A DNA stretch of 64,000 nucleotides from Apostichopus japonicus (lineage: Eukaryota > Echinodermata > Holothuroidea > Aspidochirotida > Stichopodidae). The notes under the pieces are model-generated. The model was not told the DNA's origin. It ran no database searches and saw only the letters and a program-made list of their open reading frames with translations. The position numbers and the translations under genes were made by a program. The stretch is taken from positions 6,078,001 to 6,142,000 of the forward strand of contig NC_092566.1 in NCBI RefSeq assembly GCF_037975245.1. The letters are read 5' to 3'. Of the stretch, positions 36,549 through 50,108 are shown one piece after another. Every line of letters starts with the position of its first letter. Within the stretch, counting starts at the first letter, position 1.

Positions 36549-36556
36549 GAGGCATG
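36549..36556. repeat. 8-bp target-site duplication, right
   Basis: GAGGCATG directly after the right terminus, which ends in CGCCCCTG; identical to 35911-35918. Confidence 0.88.
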
Positions 36557-39500
36557 GTGGTGGCAAGAAGATTTTGAATAACAAGTTGCAATCGTGACCT
36601 GGTCTTGGTTGTCACATTACCAGAGCTCTGTCGAATAGGAACAGCCGGACAAGGACTCCGGATAGGGTCAGTTGGGGGATAGTAAGCATAAAGGTGATTT
36701 AATTGGAGGGAACCGGTGAGCTCAGTACAAGCTTAGTAACATTATTTACCCACCATGGCAACCACAAATACACATATAAGTAAACTCCCATTGGCGCTAC
36801 AATAACTGGCCTCGAAATATCTGTCTGGCAGTGAAATTTTGTTATTCCAAAAGAATGTAGCAAAATATTTGTTAACGACTTTTGTAATACAGTTTTCACA
36901 CTTACGAAGAACAATAGATAGTATGGAAGATTCTACACCTAAGATGCGAAATCGCTAAGATTCAACCGCCCGTGAAGGTCGACTGTCTAGTGTCTCAACC
37001 ACGTATAAATTATTAGTCGCCGAAGTCTTAAACCTTATATTTGTTATTTGTTCTGTTTGTTGTTCATGTCCTTGAGGAATAATTTGTCTCTAATATTGTT
37101 ATAGTTATGTAAAGCACCCCAGCTTGTTGGCCTGGGCATCAGATATGTTATATTAATATGTCATCTATACAGTACTGTGAGCTTAATATTTAGCGCGTAA
37201 ATTGTAATGCGACCTTTTGCGTTTGGTCGGCACTTTTAGCGGTTGTCCAGAGCTACTCGAAATAACATTATATTGTAATTAGTACAAATAAGATCCTTCT
37301 CTACGTTCTTTTAGGTTGTTTGGTTTCTTCATGGAAGTCTTACATGGTTTCTTCATAGTTTTAAATATTACTTGGTAACTAATGCTAATTTCATTTATGG
37401 TTATGGGATTTTAGTATATCTAATAAGACGAAAGTCAACCAAAAACTCCGTTTAGAGACAATTGGTTCCTTTCATGATCATAACCCCCCCCCCCTACTAT
37501 TTTTCACACCCAGATTGACTTAAGAAATCAAGGAATTGTTTATGTGCACATACAATACAGAGTACCATATTCGTCTCGCCTCAAAAGGAGCAATTATGAT
37601 TGTAATTAACATAACCATAAAGTAAAGTAATCAGAAACCTGCCTAAAGTTTCTATGTAAAGCACGGTACAACAAACTTCTCTTATATGAATGGATTGTTA
37701 GCGTCATGACTACATAGGCCTAGTTGGATTTTGTTCATCTCTACAATAACACATACGCAATAAACTAACAGCACATATTCTCCCTTACTGCGTATATATT
37801 GTAACAGGGCTGACTCCTTACGTCATCAAAGGGGGCAGGGCGTGGTAGGTATATGTAGGCCTATAGTTCTGATCCATTAACTGTTATCGAAACTAAGTCT
37901 TCAGGGCTTATGTAAGCCATTTCCTTTCATTATGCCATCACTAGACCCAGCCAAAGTTCTACTTATCATGTTTGAAATCATTCGAAAATTATTGAACATA
38001 TTCAGTATTTAGGTAATATCCCTATAATTATGTCAGATGAGATTTATTACAAGCTGAACTCTCGTTCACATCTCAAATTGACTGTCGACGGTCAGTTTCC
38101 ACGGACAAACGTTAAAAGTTCAAGGGCCAACCATGACCTTGTCCACTGTTGCTTGTATCATGACGCTTGCGCCCACCGGCTTGATGAATAAACGGCGGTT
38201 GGAATGGTACGCATTAACGCCTAAAATGTCTCCCGTAAAAACGTTCTAAAAATAAGTTGAGTAAGGTGTAGGTTGGTATGGTTAAGGAATGTGTCGGCAC
38301 TGAGTCTACGATCGTCGATATCTGTAACACCTCTATTGCAAGTTTTCGAGTCAGCTGTCAGGTAGGATGTTGGTATTGTTGTATTGAACGATTTGCACTC
38401 AGTGAACGTACAAAAGTACATTTAACGGTAGAGTATACCCGCCATTTCGTTATTTAAGCTGTGTGTTAATACAGTTGGCGGTAAGGGGCTTATGTGACTT
38501 AATGAAGAGGATGAAGGTAAGGATTTTTCTCCAAACAATTTGTTCAGCGACGCATCCTCCAAAGGTTAACGCACTTGTCAACTAAGTTTTCTCAGATGTG
38601 CAACCTTTGCCTGAAAATGTACTGAGCCGTTGGAAGGTAAGGGGTTGCGGGGAGGGGGGGGGGGGTTATTGGGGTGAGTCTCCTAATTTCTTACACACTG
38701 AATATGTAATCAATCTGAGATTAGTTAGTGCAGGCCGTTTATACCATTTCCTCTCTTACACTACCGTATCGACATCATCCCCAGTCCCTCGTCCTTCAAC
38801 AACTAACATTTTCAAACAAAAGCGTAGGGCCTAGATACAAAGAAATTTGACTTCCATGAGTTCTCCTGGCGTTCCGTAAAGACTATATACACTAATACTA
38901 GCTACCATAATGTTCCTTTCTCGAGACTTGTCTATTTTCCAACGTAGCGTGGCTTACGGTTAGGTTTGTATGTCCAGACAGCACAAATTTCCATGACTAC
39001 ATCGAGTAGAAAATTAGGAATCGATCTTTCTGAATAACATCTGCAGTGTTTTCAAATGTTTAAATATGTTACAAATTCCTTTTTGGTCAATCTCTGTATT
39101 GCGGAGAAGAGAATGATGTGGTTTCCCCGTTTATCAATACGTATATGGAATTACAATGCCTCCGTAGATTTCGCAGCTTCTGATATATTTACACTTAAAA
39201 ACAATCAGATGCGCGTGGTGGTGAAGCCGTGGTTACCTTTCCTGTTATAATATGTATTTGGCCTTCACGTCTATCACTTTCAACGAACTTTAGGTGTTCA
39301 TGTTGGAAACTTGCTTTTTGAGTACAATAAAAATAAAAATCTAAATCCGACAAATCGACAGAGGCCAGTTGGAATAAAAAATTGAGACAACCTTATATTG
39401 CATTCTACAACTCACATTCATCATCAACAGTCACTTACGTAAGTTAATCTTTCTTTCCATATTAACTAATTAATAATCATACAGATCTAGCCATTGTTAT

Positions 39501-41391
39501 CAATCAATATACCATATCAAGACTAATGATCAAACATTGTATACAATGTACAAACAAAAAATTTCTTTGTTCGAAATGAATACAGTTGTTGAAAAACTAA
39601 TTAAATCTATTAAGTGGTTTTCGTTCTTGTAATCACAATTTTAGTACTTGGAAAAATTAAAATGCATCACAGCTATTTGTGTAAAAAAGTATGAACCGTC
39701 ACAGGAGGAAGTTTCCAAAATCGGGTAAAATAGCTTTCTTCAAAATTTAAGAAACTATACACAAGTGGTTGGAATCCAAGAAATCCTGTTTTCATTTGCA
39801 TAACACCACATGACATTGAGCGAAGGTGAAATGTATTCCTTTTAGTTGACTATTTCCTTGCCAATTAGTTCTAGCTAAGTTCTATCTTGCGTCGTTACCT
39901 TAAACTATAAGTTAGACCCTACATTGAAGACGTCTATAAGCTAGACTAAAATAAGAGCTTGCTTTGTCAATATATAGCTTTAATTTAAAACTCACCACGT
40001 GACTAGATGGATTGCAAAATATGACATTGTTAGTATCTTGCATACATTTCCGTCTCGGTATGGTAGGAATACTGGCCATATTGTTATAATGCGTGACAAA
40101 GTTTAGTTTGTCGAAATATTACTCTTTCCTAAATGAAGCATTTAATACAAAGATGTGCAAATGGCAATCTTATGTTGTCTTCTGTTGGATAATATACGAG
40201 ATTTGTAGCCAAGTTGTTCGAGAAAGTTACAAGCTGATCGCACCTTGCCGCCGAGTTGGAAGAGGAACACTATATTTTCGTGTTTTTGTTTTCTTTTATT
40301 ACCGGTAATGTCTGTCGCTAATTTATGGATCAAATCTCGTCGAATACAACAAATTTAACACTCACTCTTAACCTAGAGGCAGGTCATATTAAGGCGTAGC
40401 AAGATTAGCCCATGTTAGACCGCAGTCGATCTTTGCAATTTGGTTGAAATATTTTGAAAGCAATATAGAGAGTAAGGAGGAGCGCGGATGCCACCACAGT
40501 GTGCCCACGTGCGCGACACAACGTATTGACAGGGTATAGTTATACCTGAGTGAAAACAAGCAATGATTTTTTTGTAGCCGACACGCGCAAACTATAAACA
40601 TAAAATAATTGTAGTAGTGAAACACAAACTACTATAGCTATGACGTCATACTCACTGATATGGTAATCATGGTCTTTAAACGTGGAAATCTGTACAGAAC
40701 AGAGATAGAGGTTCGGCAGCACTAAATGACTGGCTACAACCGACTATCGGAATGTCCCAGTCAAGACACGACGACTTCAGTGACGTGACCTTTCAATCCA
40801 AAATGTAAATCTTATCTTGTTTGATAATGTGTTAGTATGGAATTATATAGACTGCGGTAATGACATTTCGAGATCATTACTTGTTGATTTATTGGCGCGT
40901 AGTGTCATGGGACTGTTACTATCATGAATTTGATTTAACGGTTGCATAAAACGTCCCTGATCGAAGATTAAAAATAAAAAATAAATGAGTAAAAATAATT
41001 ACTGTCATAATTAAACGTTTCTATATAGATGAGAATGATAAGGTCAGGTCATACACCGAATGGCATAACTGCTTCTTCAATCCCTTTTTAAGATGCTTTT
41101 AAATGCGTGGAATGCTTAAAAACACACGTGTGCGCAGACGACAGTGTAAATAAACGTATGTAACACCGGACAAGTAAGAATCAAAAGAACTCGCCATACC
41201 CAACTTTGAAACCAAACGCATGCTTGGTATAATATTTGTAGGCGTTACGTCTAGCACTGGGAAACGATAGATGTTTACTCATAAACAATGAAGCATTTGA
41301 GAAGAACGTTTTGAAATTAAATTTCATATTCCTCTAAGTTATATATGCCGCCCTCCTCCATCATCTTTCCATCAAGCTACCGCCCTCAATT
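36557..41391. other. No recognisable gene
   Basis: About 4.8 kb of AT-rich unique sequence. It includes C11 at 37484-37494, G12 at 38654-38665, two TAGGCCTA octamers (37715-37722 and 37856-37863) and TGACGTCA at 40641-40648. Frames are 81 codons or shorter and match nothing I know. Confidence 0.55.
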
Positions 41392-41494
41392 TATATATAC
41401 ATATGCATACATATTACAATATATATATACAATATATATACATATATACAATATTACATATATACAATATTACATAATATATGCAATATATAAA
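41392..41494. repeat. Cryptic AT-rich microsatellite
   Basis: Interrupted TATATACA/CAATATTACA-type repeats with no fixed period, probably a decayed (TA)n(CA)n array. Confidence 0.8.
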
Positions 41495-43706
41495 CAAATT
41501 CGGAAATAGGTTTGGAAGGACCCATAAGAGCGCACAATAATGAATGGTTCACTAAAAAGTGACCAAAAAGTGCTGAAATTGTTTGAGATATACCGTTTGA
41601 TTAAACGCTGAATAATATGCGTCTATTATAAGCATTTTTTTGCTCAGTCTAAAGTTCCAAAACTTGGGGTACTTGTTATTTCTGACTATAAAAAAAGAGA
41701 AGGAATTTAATATAGGTTGAGCATTGTATGAATGTATCCTATACAGGTACACATACTTTATGTAGGCTCAGTTAACTTTTCAACTATATGGGGTTTTGTA
41801 AGAGACAAAGACAGGTAACTAATCCGGGGTAGGGGGAGGGGTGGTTTGATTTGACAACTGGGGTCGCTATAGTCGCTATCTGTATGACCATCTCCCAACA
41901 GCAACAATACCCTTGCTAGAAGCGGTGGTACCCTGTCGAAAGTTAAATGAACTGTATAGTGCCAGTCAACTGAATTGTGCATTATTTATTAATGCTACCC
42001 TAAATGTTACGAAGTAAACATCTCTAGAAACGGAAGCCGATAAGTTCCTGAGGTATATCTGCTCCTGCACACGTGTCTCTTCTTTTTCGTAGAGAAACAG
42101 TCGTCAACAAAATTTTGGAGAAATCAAGGGTAGGGCATGTATTTATTATTAATAGTAAACATGTAAGGAAAGATTTCAAATCTTTTCATTCCTTCAGCCG
42201 GAACAAAGACCATCTCAAAACTTGAAAATCTCCGCCATTGATCCGACCACATTAGATACTTACTTTTACACAATCACGCATTGTCAAGCGTCCTCTTTGA
42301 CAAGCCACGACTTCAATAAGGTGATAGGAAGTGGTTTTTAATAAGTAACGAAGTGTTTCTTAAGTGTACAAGGTTAAAAGGTCTAAATACATAATAAATT
42401 ACATGTGTTATTAGATGGGTAGAATTAGTTGGCTTCAGTGCTTGCAGCCTTGCAGGGACTACATAACATGCTTGAAATGCTTTGGGTTGTGACTTATGAC
42501 ATGTAAGGTCTATGTGTGAAGAAATTCCAACTTCAGATATAAATGCACCGCGTACAGTTTGCTGATCTACATGTATTCAGCCTCCCTTCCCATCCTCTCC
42601 TGCCTCTCCCTCCCCATCTCCCTATATTTCTGTATACCCGACTTCACACCGACCATTGATCTACTAGATTTAGAGAACAATCCTAATTTGGTATACTGGA
42701 TAATATTCTCGAGATCACGCCTTGCAGTCTACTTCACTCATTTGAGATCCTAGTCTATTTATTAAAATACAGTCTACTTGTCGGATGCCGCTTCAAATAG
42801 GTTTCTCTTCTCCGGGTAACTCCCTAACAGCTTACATGGTGGTCACCGGAAACTGCCATTTCTGTTTCCATAGTAACTGTGAATGGAACTGGTCATGTTC
42901 TCACCGATTTGTCACGATATTATAATTTAAGACTGTACCCAGCCACATAGAAGCCCTCTGTAGACATTTTCTGTAATTAGTCATTAATTACGTACGAGAA
43001 TACTGGAAACAGAGAATACACTGTATTTCATTTTATTTTTTATTTTATTTTTTAGTGAGGGCCGGGCAGATAATCGAATCGACGAATGAAATAAACCCAC
43101 TTGAGGCCTAATTTCCTCCCACGAGATCTTTAAGGGCGTTGAACTTTTCATGAAAACCTTTTTCATCCGAAGGTCATTCTCAGAAATTGGACAAATTACA
43201 TCCTTTTCGCCTTAGTTTACCTTTTGAAATGGTGTTATTGTCTTGTTTGATTCATGATTCCATTTGAAGCTGAAAGTTGGGTCGAACGGTCAAATTAAGC
43301 TTCCTGATTGGTCCAGAGATTAACGCCCCGATTGTGTAGTAAATTTGTAAGCGAATTGACCAATAGAATATAGTGGATGTTGAAAGATTTAGGACATCCA
43401 ATAAAAACCCAACGCACCCTTGGCCCGAAAAGGTTAAATGGCAATTACTATTTTTTTATTCCCTAATTTTGCTTTATAGATTCAAGGACTACTGGTATTC
43501 GATAGTTACTTTTCATCTTGGAATAAAGAAGAGAAGATCAGAATCGAGTCTAGAGATTGGAAAGGTAAGTTAGTGCATAACAGTGAACACAATGAGTAGA
43601 GGAATATCATAACAGGGAGGGCAGGTGAAGCTAAATTGGTTCTCTTATTACAACACCAAGTTTAGGATATCTTTTGATAATGAGGGCGTTTTAAAAGTTA
43701 AAAGTC
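41495..43706. other. No recognisable gene
   Basis: Unique AT-rich DNA. One X-box-like 14-mer lies at 42864-42877. No coding or RNA feature could be supported. Confidence 0.55.
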
Positions 43707-43768
43707 AAACTATTACAAACGTAAAACTATATATATATATATATATAGTTTTACGTTTGTAATAGTTT
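43707..43768. repeat. 62-bp perfect palindrome with (AT)n core
   Basis: Thirty-one-base arms meet at 43737/43738 with no mismatch and no spacer. The outer 24 bases of each arm are unique sequence (AAACTATTACAAACGTAAAA and the next few bases); the inner part is (AT)n. The whole stretch can form a cruciform or a 31-bp hairpin. It may be a tiny palindromic MITE, or an arm copied by hairpin-primed synthesis across the (AT)n core. Confidence 0.95.
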
Positions 43769-44021
43769 AAACATCTGAACCTCATGACGTAAAGGGGTTG
43801 AATCACTAATTCCAACACAGAACATAAGGTCAAACCTGAGCACTTTAATGTGACCCTACATAACAGTTTTACAAAGCATGATGTTTTTTTTTAAGAACAA
43901 TGGTGTTGATTGTCCGCCGAAGGGGCTCTGTTATTTCATGTTAAATTAAAAATGTTTTGGCTGAGTTAATAGAATTTATAATTATGGATTACCATTAACA
44001 TTTAGGTCTGCAGCGAGGAAC

Positions 44022-44197
44022 TGACGTCACCAAGTTAATTTAACCTTAAAGGAGCATGCCAGAGATTAAAAATACTTCAAAGGGTAATACAAGTTTGCCA
44101 TCACTTTAATTATTTCTTACTTGGGCTTTGACATATCAAGACTAAAATCTGCCTTAAGTCATTCTTTTAGCTTGTATACAAAAACCAGTGACGTCAC
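44022..44197. promoter_or_regulatory. Pair of CRE palindromes 167 bp apart
   Basis: TGACGTCACC occurs at 44022 and again at 44189, the second within GTGACGTCAC. TGACGTCA is the full CREB/ATF site. The intervening AT-rich sequence holds no gene. The pair could mark the ends of a small repeat, because the octamer is over-represented across the window. Confidence 0.45.
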
Positions 44198-44302
44198 CGA
44201 CGATATTCTTACAATCGTTGTATTCACACATTGACCTGGAAAAGTGAGCTAAACTCTCGTTTGCCTCAAACAGACTTAAGCGAAATTATCATCTCCTGTT
44301 TT

Positions 44303-44337
44303 CCGTCACTTCCTTTCCTGTCTTTTGCGCATGCGCA
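44303..44337. promoter_or_regulatory. ETS-like and NRF1-like promoter motifs
   Basis: CGTCACTTCC (reverse ETS core GGAA) and a second TTCC are followed by the perfect NRF1 palindrome TGCGCATGCGCA at 44326-44337. ETS and NRF1 sites together are typical of TATA-less housekeeping promoters in animals. No first exon or CpG-rich island is evident, so function is not established. Confidence 0.35.
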
Positions 44338-44446
44338 TTTTCGAAGTTTGTGACTTTTGTGATGGTACATTTGCGAGACAATTTAGCTACACTACCTTGA
44401 TTCTTGAGTTTTTCAACAGTTTTGAACGAGTTCTCGTCTCTCCTTC

Positions 44447-44447
<1 letters not shown>

Positions 44448-44479
<32 letters not shown>
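44448..44479. repeat. T32 homopolymer
   Basis: Thirty-two consecutive T, equal to a 32-base poly(A) on the minus strand. It could be the tail of a minus-strand retrocopy lying at higher coordinates, but I could not identify a source transcript or a target duplication. Confidence 0.9.
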
Positions 44480-44482
<3 letters not shown>

Positions 44483-46105
44483 TTCGAACCCTCGGAATTC
44501 TTCTTTAATCTAGTCCTGACCACCAAAGAAGAAAATCCATTTGTTACGACGGTCATATATGAAATAATAAGTACCTACAAGACATTTCAAGTAAAAAAAA
44601 AAAATCGTTTATTCATTTTCGTAAGATTTTTAAGACAAAACGATGTATCGTTTTAAACTTTTCGACTTATAAAATAATAAAGTATTGTTTTACTGCTTGT
44701 AAAATTCTCAAAATTGAAACGCCTCCACTGTTAGTGTTACCGCTGCCATATACCTCTAAGGTGACTCACGTAAGGTGACACGAAAGGGCAAGATCATTGA
44801 CGAAACTGTCAGAATAACCGAGTTTTATGAAGATTGAGATTTCGATATAACTGAAAGCTTAGACTGCGATGACAGTCCTCTCTTTCTTGCATTATGATGT
44901 TATATATGACGTTATTTTTAAGAGACTGTCGTAAACGCAACTTTTATTGTGTTCGAGGAGAATTAACTCAAGCGATTTAATGTGGGTGGGTGCCTGGGTG
45001 TGCGTTGGGATGGGGCGGAGGTTTCGAACAGGGGTAAGTATTTCAGTGATGTAGGGTGAGGGGGTGGGGGGTGCGCTCTCGGTGGTGTGAAGCATTGTTG
45101 AAGCGGACTAGTGTGAGTCAACTAAGATACAACTAAATTACAATGAGATGGATACTGGATTACAATTGTTGACGATTTCTGTGTCGGAATGGGAAAATTT
45201 CAATAACTTTCTAAAATGTTGCCACTCCCCTTGGTGAGATCATAATGAAAACCGTCTTGTAGTTAAAGTTAATCTTTTTTTTAATATATTTTTTTAAACA
45301 TCCATCTGCAGCACGAAGTGATCTCCATTAGTCCATTCCCTCTCCTCGCACTGGTACCCGCAAGGTGTGTTATTAAATGTCGTACTTCTTGTCATTGCGA
45401 TATAATAATTACTTTAAGTTCCGACCAGAACTCGGTTTGCAGTTGAAACGACTGTGCTTGATTTAGTCGTATGTCATTGAACTTCCTCAGGTCTTTTTAT
45501 TTTCCAAAGATTTCGAAGCTCTTGATTTACCCTTAGCTCCCCCATTGCCAAAATACGCTAATTTGCTAGCGAGAGCCGATAATGAGAAAAACACTTGTCG
45601 TTTTTTTGCCCGTCAATTATAATAATTTAAACTCCCCAGTGAATAAACGCTGAAAAGGTTTTTTTTTATTCTTGGACAACAGGGTACAATTTAAGCTTCT
45701 TGTCAACTTAAGATTAAGCTGTATAGTATATGTGAGACCATCGTTGAAAAACCTGAAGATCAGTTAAAGTGTTAACGGCAATTTCTTTCTCATTTTCTTC
45801 AATTGGATAGATGTAAAGATCACTAGTTGTTTGTGTTTTTTGCCACTTGTAATCCCTTTATAGATGAGAGGTCAATCAAATCCGATTATTAGGTACATTA
45901 TAAGAGGCTTTATGTACTAAAATGTACCGGCAGAGGTACTGATTGAAACTCACTAATGGTACACTGAAATATTTAAGTATCTCAAAATGAGCAAGCTGTG
46001 TGAGAGGATTATGACTCCACCGCAAGTCAAAAGGAGGATTAGAATTAGAGGCTAACAGATCTCAGCGTGATTCGCACTGTTTGTTGTAATGCGGATAGGG
46101 TGGAT
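44480..46105. other. No recognisable gene
   Basis: AT-rich unique sequence with an A12 run near 44593 and a G-rich patch near 45056-45070. No supported feature. Confidence 0.55.
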
Positions 46106-46122
46106 GGGGGGGGGGGGGGGGG
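46106..46122. repeat. G17 homopolymer
   Basis: Seventeen consecutive G, second longest in the window. Confidence 0.92.
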
Positions 46123-46516
46123 ATTGTACAGTGACTACTTTTTCTAGAGGGATCAAATTTGAACTTGTACCATTTATGTAGAGAAATTGCATAAAGCCCA
46201 ACCTTATATATTGTGAAAATGCCAAAACGATTTGCGGAATGTATTGCTATGTCACTTGGTGATGCTGTGCATGTATATATTATATACAAAACAACGAAGT
46301 CCTCTCGAGATGGGCAGGATCCGCCGCCGTCCCCCAGTCTTACAGTGTATTATCAATGTGAGTCTGCAGAAACCGATTGACCTGAATAAAAGGTGGAGAG
46401 GGGGTAGCCGGGGGTAAGAGTGATTAGGGGGTTTTCTTAGCACTGAAATTCTGCTATCATATAACCAGTGGTAAGACATACTTTTGCCGGTATTTAGCTA
46501 CATATGTGTACTGGCG

Positions 46517-46535
46517 TTTTTTTTTTGGGGGGGGG
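46517..46535. repeat. T10G9 composite homopolymer
   Basis: Ten T followed directly by nine G, the third plus-strand example of this junction. Confidence 0.9.
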
Positions 46536-49500
46536 AGAGAATATATTATCCCACCTATTATTCCGCCACATCATAAAATTGACAAAAAAATAAATATATA
46601 TCCTCATTGGAAACCAAACAGAAGGAACCAAAATGATTTCTATCCCGAACCAAAATAGTTCCATCTCAGTGTCGAGTTCACGTTCTTGTAATTAGTTTGA
46701 CGGAAAGACGTTTGTAAGCGGATTACAACTATACCAGTGGATAGCTATTAACTTCAAAGTATCGATGTAATCCTGAGATAACTTCTTTTCTTTTGGTCAA
46801 TAAATAGCAGTCCTTATTATTACCCCTAATCCCATTGACATGACCGTAATAGCCCTCCCATCGTTCACTTACTAGCTGCATCATGAATCATTAAATGTCC
46901 TTTAACACCAAGTTTAACGCTTCAAACTCCCTTTTCTCTCACCCTACATCTCCCCCTGTGTAGTAACTACAACCCGCGATGCACTAAAAAGGAACAAAAA
47001 CAAATTCCAATTGCGGAAAGTATTTAAACGATTGATACAGAAAAGTAAATCGGATTTCTCTGCTAATACTAACAGATGTAATACTATTGTTGTAAATATT
47101 TACAGCAAACCGCCACTTATCAATAGCTTCTATTGGTAACTTGTTAGCTCAAGACAAAAGGTTCCGATCACGCTGGGTTTACCGCACCCATAAGCGTACT
47201 ACTGGGGGTATGGGAGGTCCCTCTGTTCTTTGCCCGAGGAAGTGGGTTAAGGAATTAAAAGTTTTAAGTGGTCAATGAGCTACTAAACTCAAATGGAAAC
47301 TATTCTTGCTTCCCTGCAGTGAATAGAATGGTTAAAGAACTAAGTGTAACAGAGAATGGGCTCAGAGCCCTTACAAACGTCATCTAATTGTCAAATCGTG
47401 CTATCGATCGTTAAGTTACCAGTAAGGCCTATACAGTATACTTCAGTTGCAGGCATGTCTATAACACATTGTAGTATGATTGTATCTGTGTAAGGCCCTT
47501 GTCGAGCGACCATACATAATGTCGAAATTGAATATAATTGAACCAAAATAAACCAAGGTATCTACACATTTGGCATTCATTTCACTAATAATCTTATAGT
47601 TTTAATACATAAAGTCATATATTAACGACCTATGTTAGGAATAAATATATAATGTTCTTATGTCATACATGCCACCCGAAGGCCCTATTTTCCACATTTA
47701 TTTAGGCTTTAAAGTATTCGCCTTTCACATGATTTAATGATGGGAATGACCCTTTAAGACAAATATATAGATGATGTCATCTCCTCTTTTTTAATGTTAA
47801 TCCTCTGTTACGTCAAATCGTTATTAAGTTTGTCCAAAATATTCGAGATACCCAACGAGATACGAAAGAACGATTTGAAAATATGTTATATTAATATTTT
47901 ATATTGTTCTATGGATTCTTACGTCGTTTCCATGGTAATCAGAATTGTAGATAAGTACGCTAACCACTAAATCGGTATAGTTATTGACGGATGGTGTAGG
48001 TTGATCATTTGGTATTTCCCGCCAACTTGTCCATCATGCGGTTAGACTTTACAATTTGACCTTGTATGAATTCAAGGTTAAATGTGTATTTATAGGATAT
48101 ATATTTTTTATAAATGTTTATTAAAATTATTCCACGAAGAATGTGTCTTGTCACTTCATCATGCATTATGCAACATTGAATCATCACGTGTGCTCTAATT
48201 TCAGTCAGTTGAAAGATCATTTATAAGTCTTGATGTTTTAAAATTTTAAACAGAAATACCACGTCAATTAAATGAAGTTTTATTTTGCTTACCTAAAATA
48301 TTCACGTATGAATTCAGGGGAAGTGGTTGGGGTTTTAACAAGGAAGTGGTATATAGGGACGGAGGGTGGTGTGGTGAGCGCAGGAATGTCGATTCAAATG
48401 TTGTCCGAGATCATCTGTGCATGGTTATCAATATCTTTAACATGCCATGTAGGCTATATAATCTAGGATTTACACCAACCAGTTGATTTTCTATTTTTTC
48501 CCCTATCGCTATGGAAACAATGGAATACCGCAACTAAATTAAAAAAAATACCATCACTTCAAAGAGGTTTTACTAAAGTAAAAGCTCCTGACCCCCTCCC
48601 CCCATCACCCTCCCCGTCTCCCTCCTACCGAATATATCCAAACCATATTGGTTCTGCTGAGAGGAAGATTGGGGTTATACGGCTCCATTTTAAAGAACAT
48701 AGACTGCGTTAACAACATTTCATTTATGCCGGCGTTGTGAAAATGTAACATTTCTTCCCTAGTAAAGCCTCCTCCTATACTCATGTCACTTTCAATATAT
48801 ATACAGGACAGAAAAGTGGCTTCTATCGCTCAGACACTAGTGCATTTGTGTCAACTTTAAGACTAAATCTGATTGTCGTGAAAACGAGATCGTCCTCGCT
48901 TATTTGATCAAGGTTTCTTTCTAAACATCTTCACAAATTAACTGACTGTGATGTTTTTAGAGTATATATCATTACAGAGCTTATACCAAACCCAATCCTG
49001 AAATGTTTTTCCTTAACCTGCAGACGTTTGTAGGCCACAATATACTGTTTATCACCACGATACAGAAATGTCAGTTAGACAGAAATTTATCGCTCCTAAT
49101 TTTTGAAATTGACTCTTCGCATATCCGGCATATTAGATCTGCGTGACACAATTTACCTGCCTCTCGTTTATCTCATTTTCTCTTCTGATAAACAAGTCCA
49201 CTTTTCCTCGGCTTTTATTTTTTGTGTTTTTATCTACTTAGACGAAGACATCTTGTGATGTGATACTCTCCTCGATACAGGTTGACATTTAAAATTGAAA
49301 AACAAAATCATGTTGTATTAATGAAAAGAGCATTAGGAAGTTGAACTGATGAACCTATTCTATGATCATTATTCATGGAAGATTTTATCTGGAAGGTTGT
49401 TCATGGAGACCATCATTTTCATTTATCCGGCTGTCATGACATTATCAGCTAAGTGGCTTGTACCGAATATGTGCAGTGTGTATCAGCGAGTGGGGAAGGT

Positions 49501-49675
49501 TGAGGCCAGGAAGGGCTTGGCTATAGGGTGCCAGTTAAATTCGAACTTAATACTCTTTGCGTTAAGTTTGCATGTCTTTTCAAATAAAGTTGTCAAGCTA
49601 TAGCGGGTGGAATTTTGCCAAGAATAGCCATGTGAGACCCAATTTTAGTCCTTAGGTCCTCAATAATGTTACCTA
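46536..49675. other. No recognisable gene
   Basis: About 3.1 kb of AT-rich unique DNA. An X-box-like motif at 47926-47939 is the only site of note. Frames are 84 codons or shorter and unassignable. Confidence 0.55.
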
Positions 49676-49965
49676 TGATATGCAACCTTTGTTCCACCAC
49701 CTTTAATCCTACCCAAATGATCCTTTATCCTACTCGTATGATCCGTAATCCCACCCTGCTTTATCCTCAACCACAAAACTTAAGATGCTTAATCCGATTA
49801 CTATTTATCCAAAATTTTACACGTTCTACTCTCGCTCTCATGCTGTTAAATCCCATCATACTTTCATGATTTTGAATCCTACCCTGTCATAATGCAAGTC
49901 CTGCCATATGAACTTCATCCGTCCCCTATATGAATGTTAATCCTGTTCTTATATTTCCCAATCCG
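49676..49965. repeat. Degenerate minisatellite (AATCCTACCC / ATGATCC motifs)
   Basis: Variants of AATCCTAC, TTTATCCTAC and ATGATCC recur about every 20-25 bp in a pyrimidine-biased stretch that ends at the C13 run (49967-49979). The copies are too diverged to give an exact unit; it looks like an old tandem array. Confidence 0.5.
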
Positions 49966-50108
49966 ACCCCCCCCCCCCCTTCTTCTTTCATGTTCTCCCA
50001 TTATTAGAGTCGTACATGAAAGAGCATTCTATCGGTACAAACATATAACTTCATTGTCGAAGGCGTTCAGATCATGGAAATATCCTCATCCTCATCCTCG
50101 GCTCTAAC

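Noticed and set aside
35840-36597. Several overlapping frames on both strands
   Set aside because: They run through the hAT-like element and its G/C-rich repeats.
44480-44620. Poly(A)-tailed minus-strand retrocopy ahead of the T32 tract
   Set aside because: No recognisable transcript, promoter box or target duplication.
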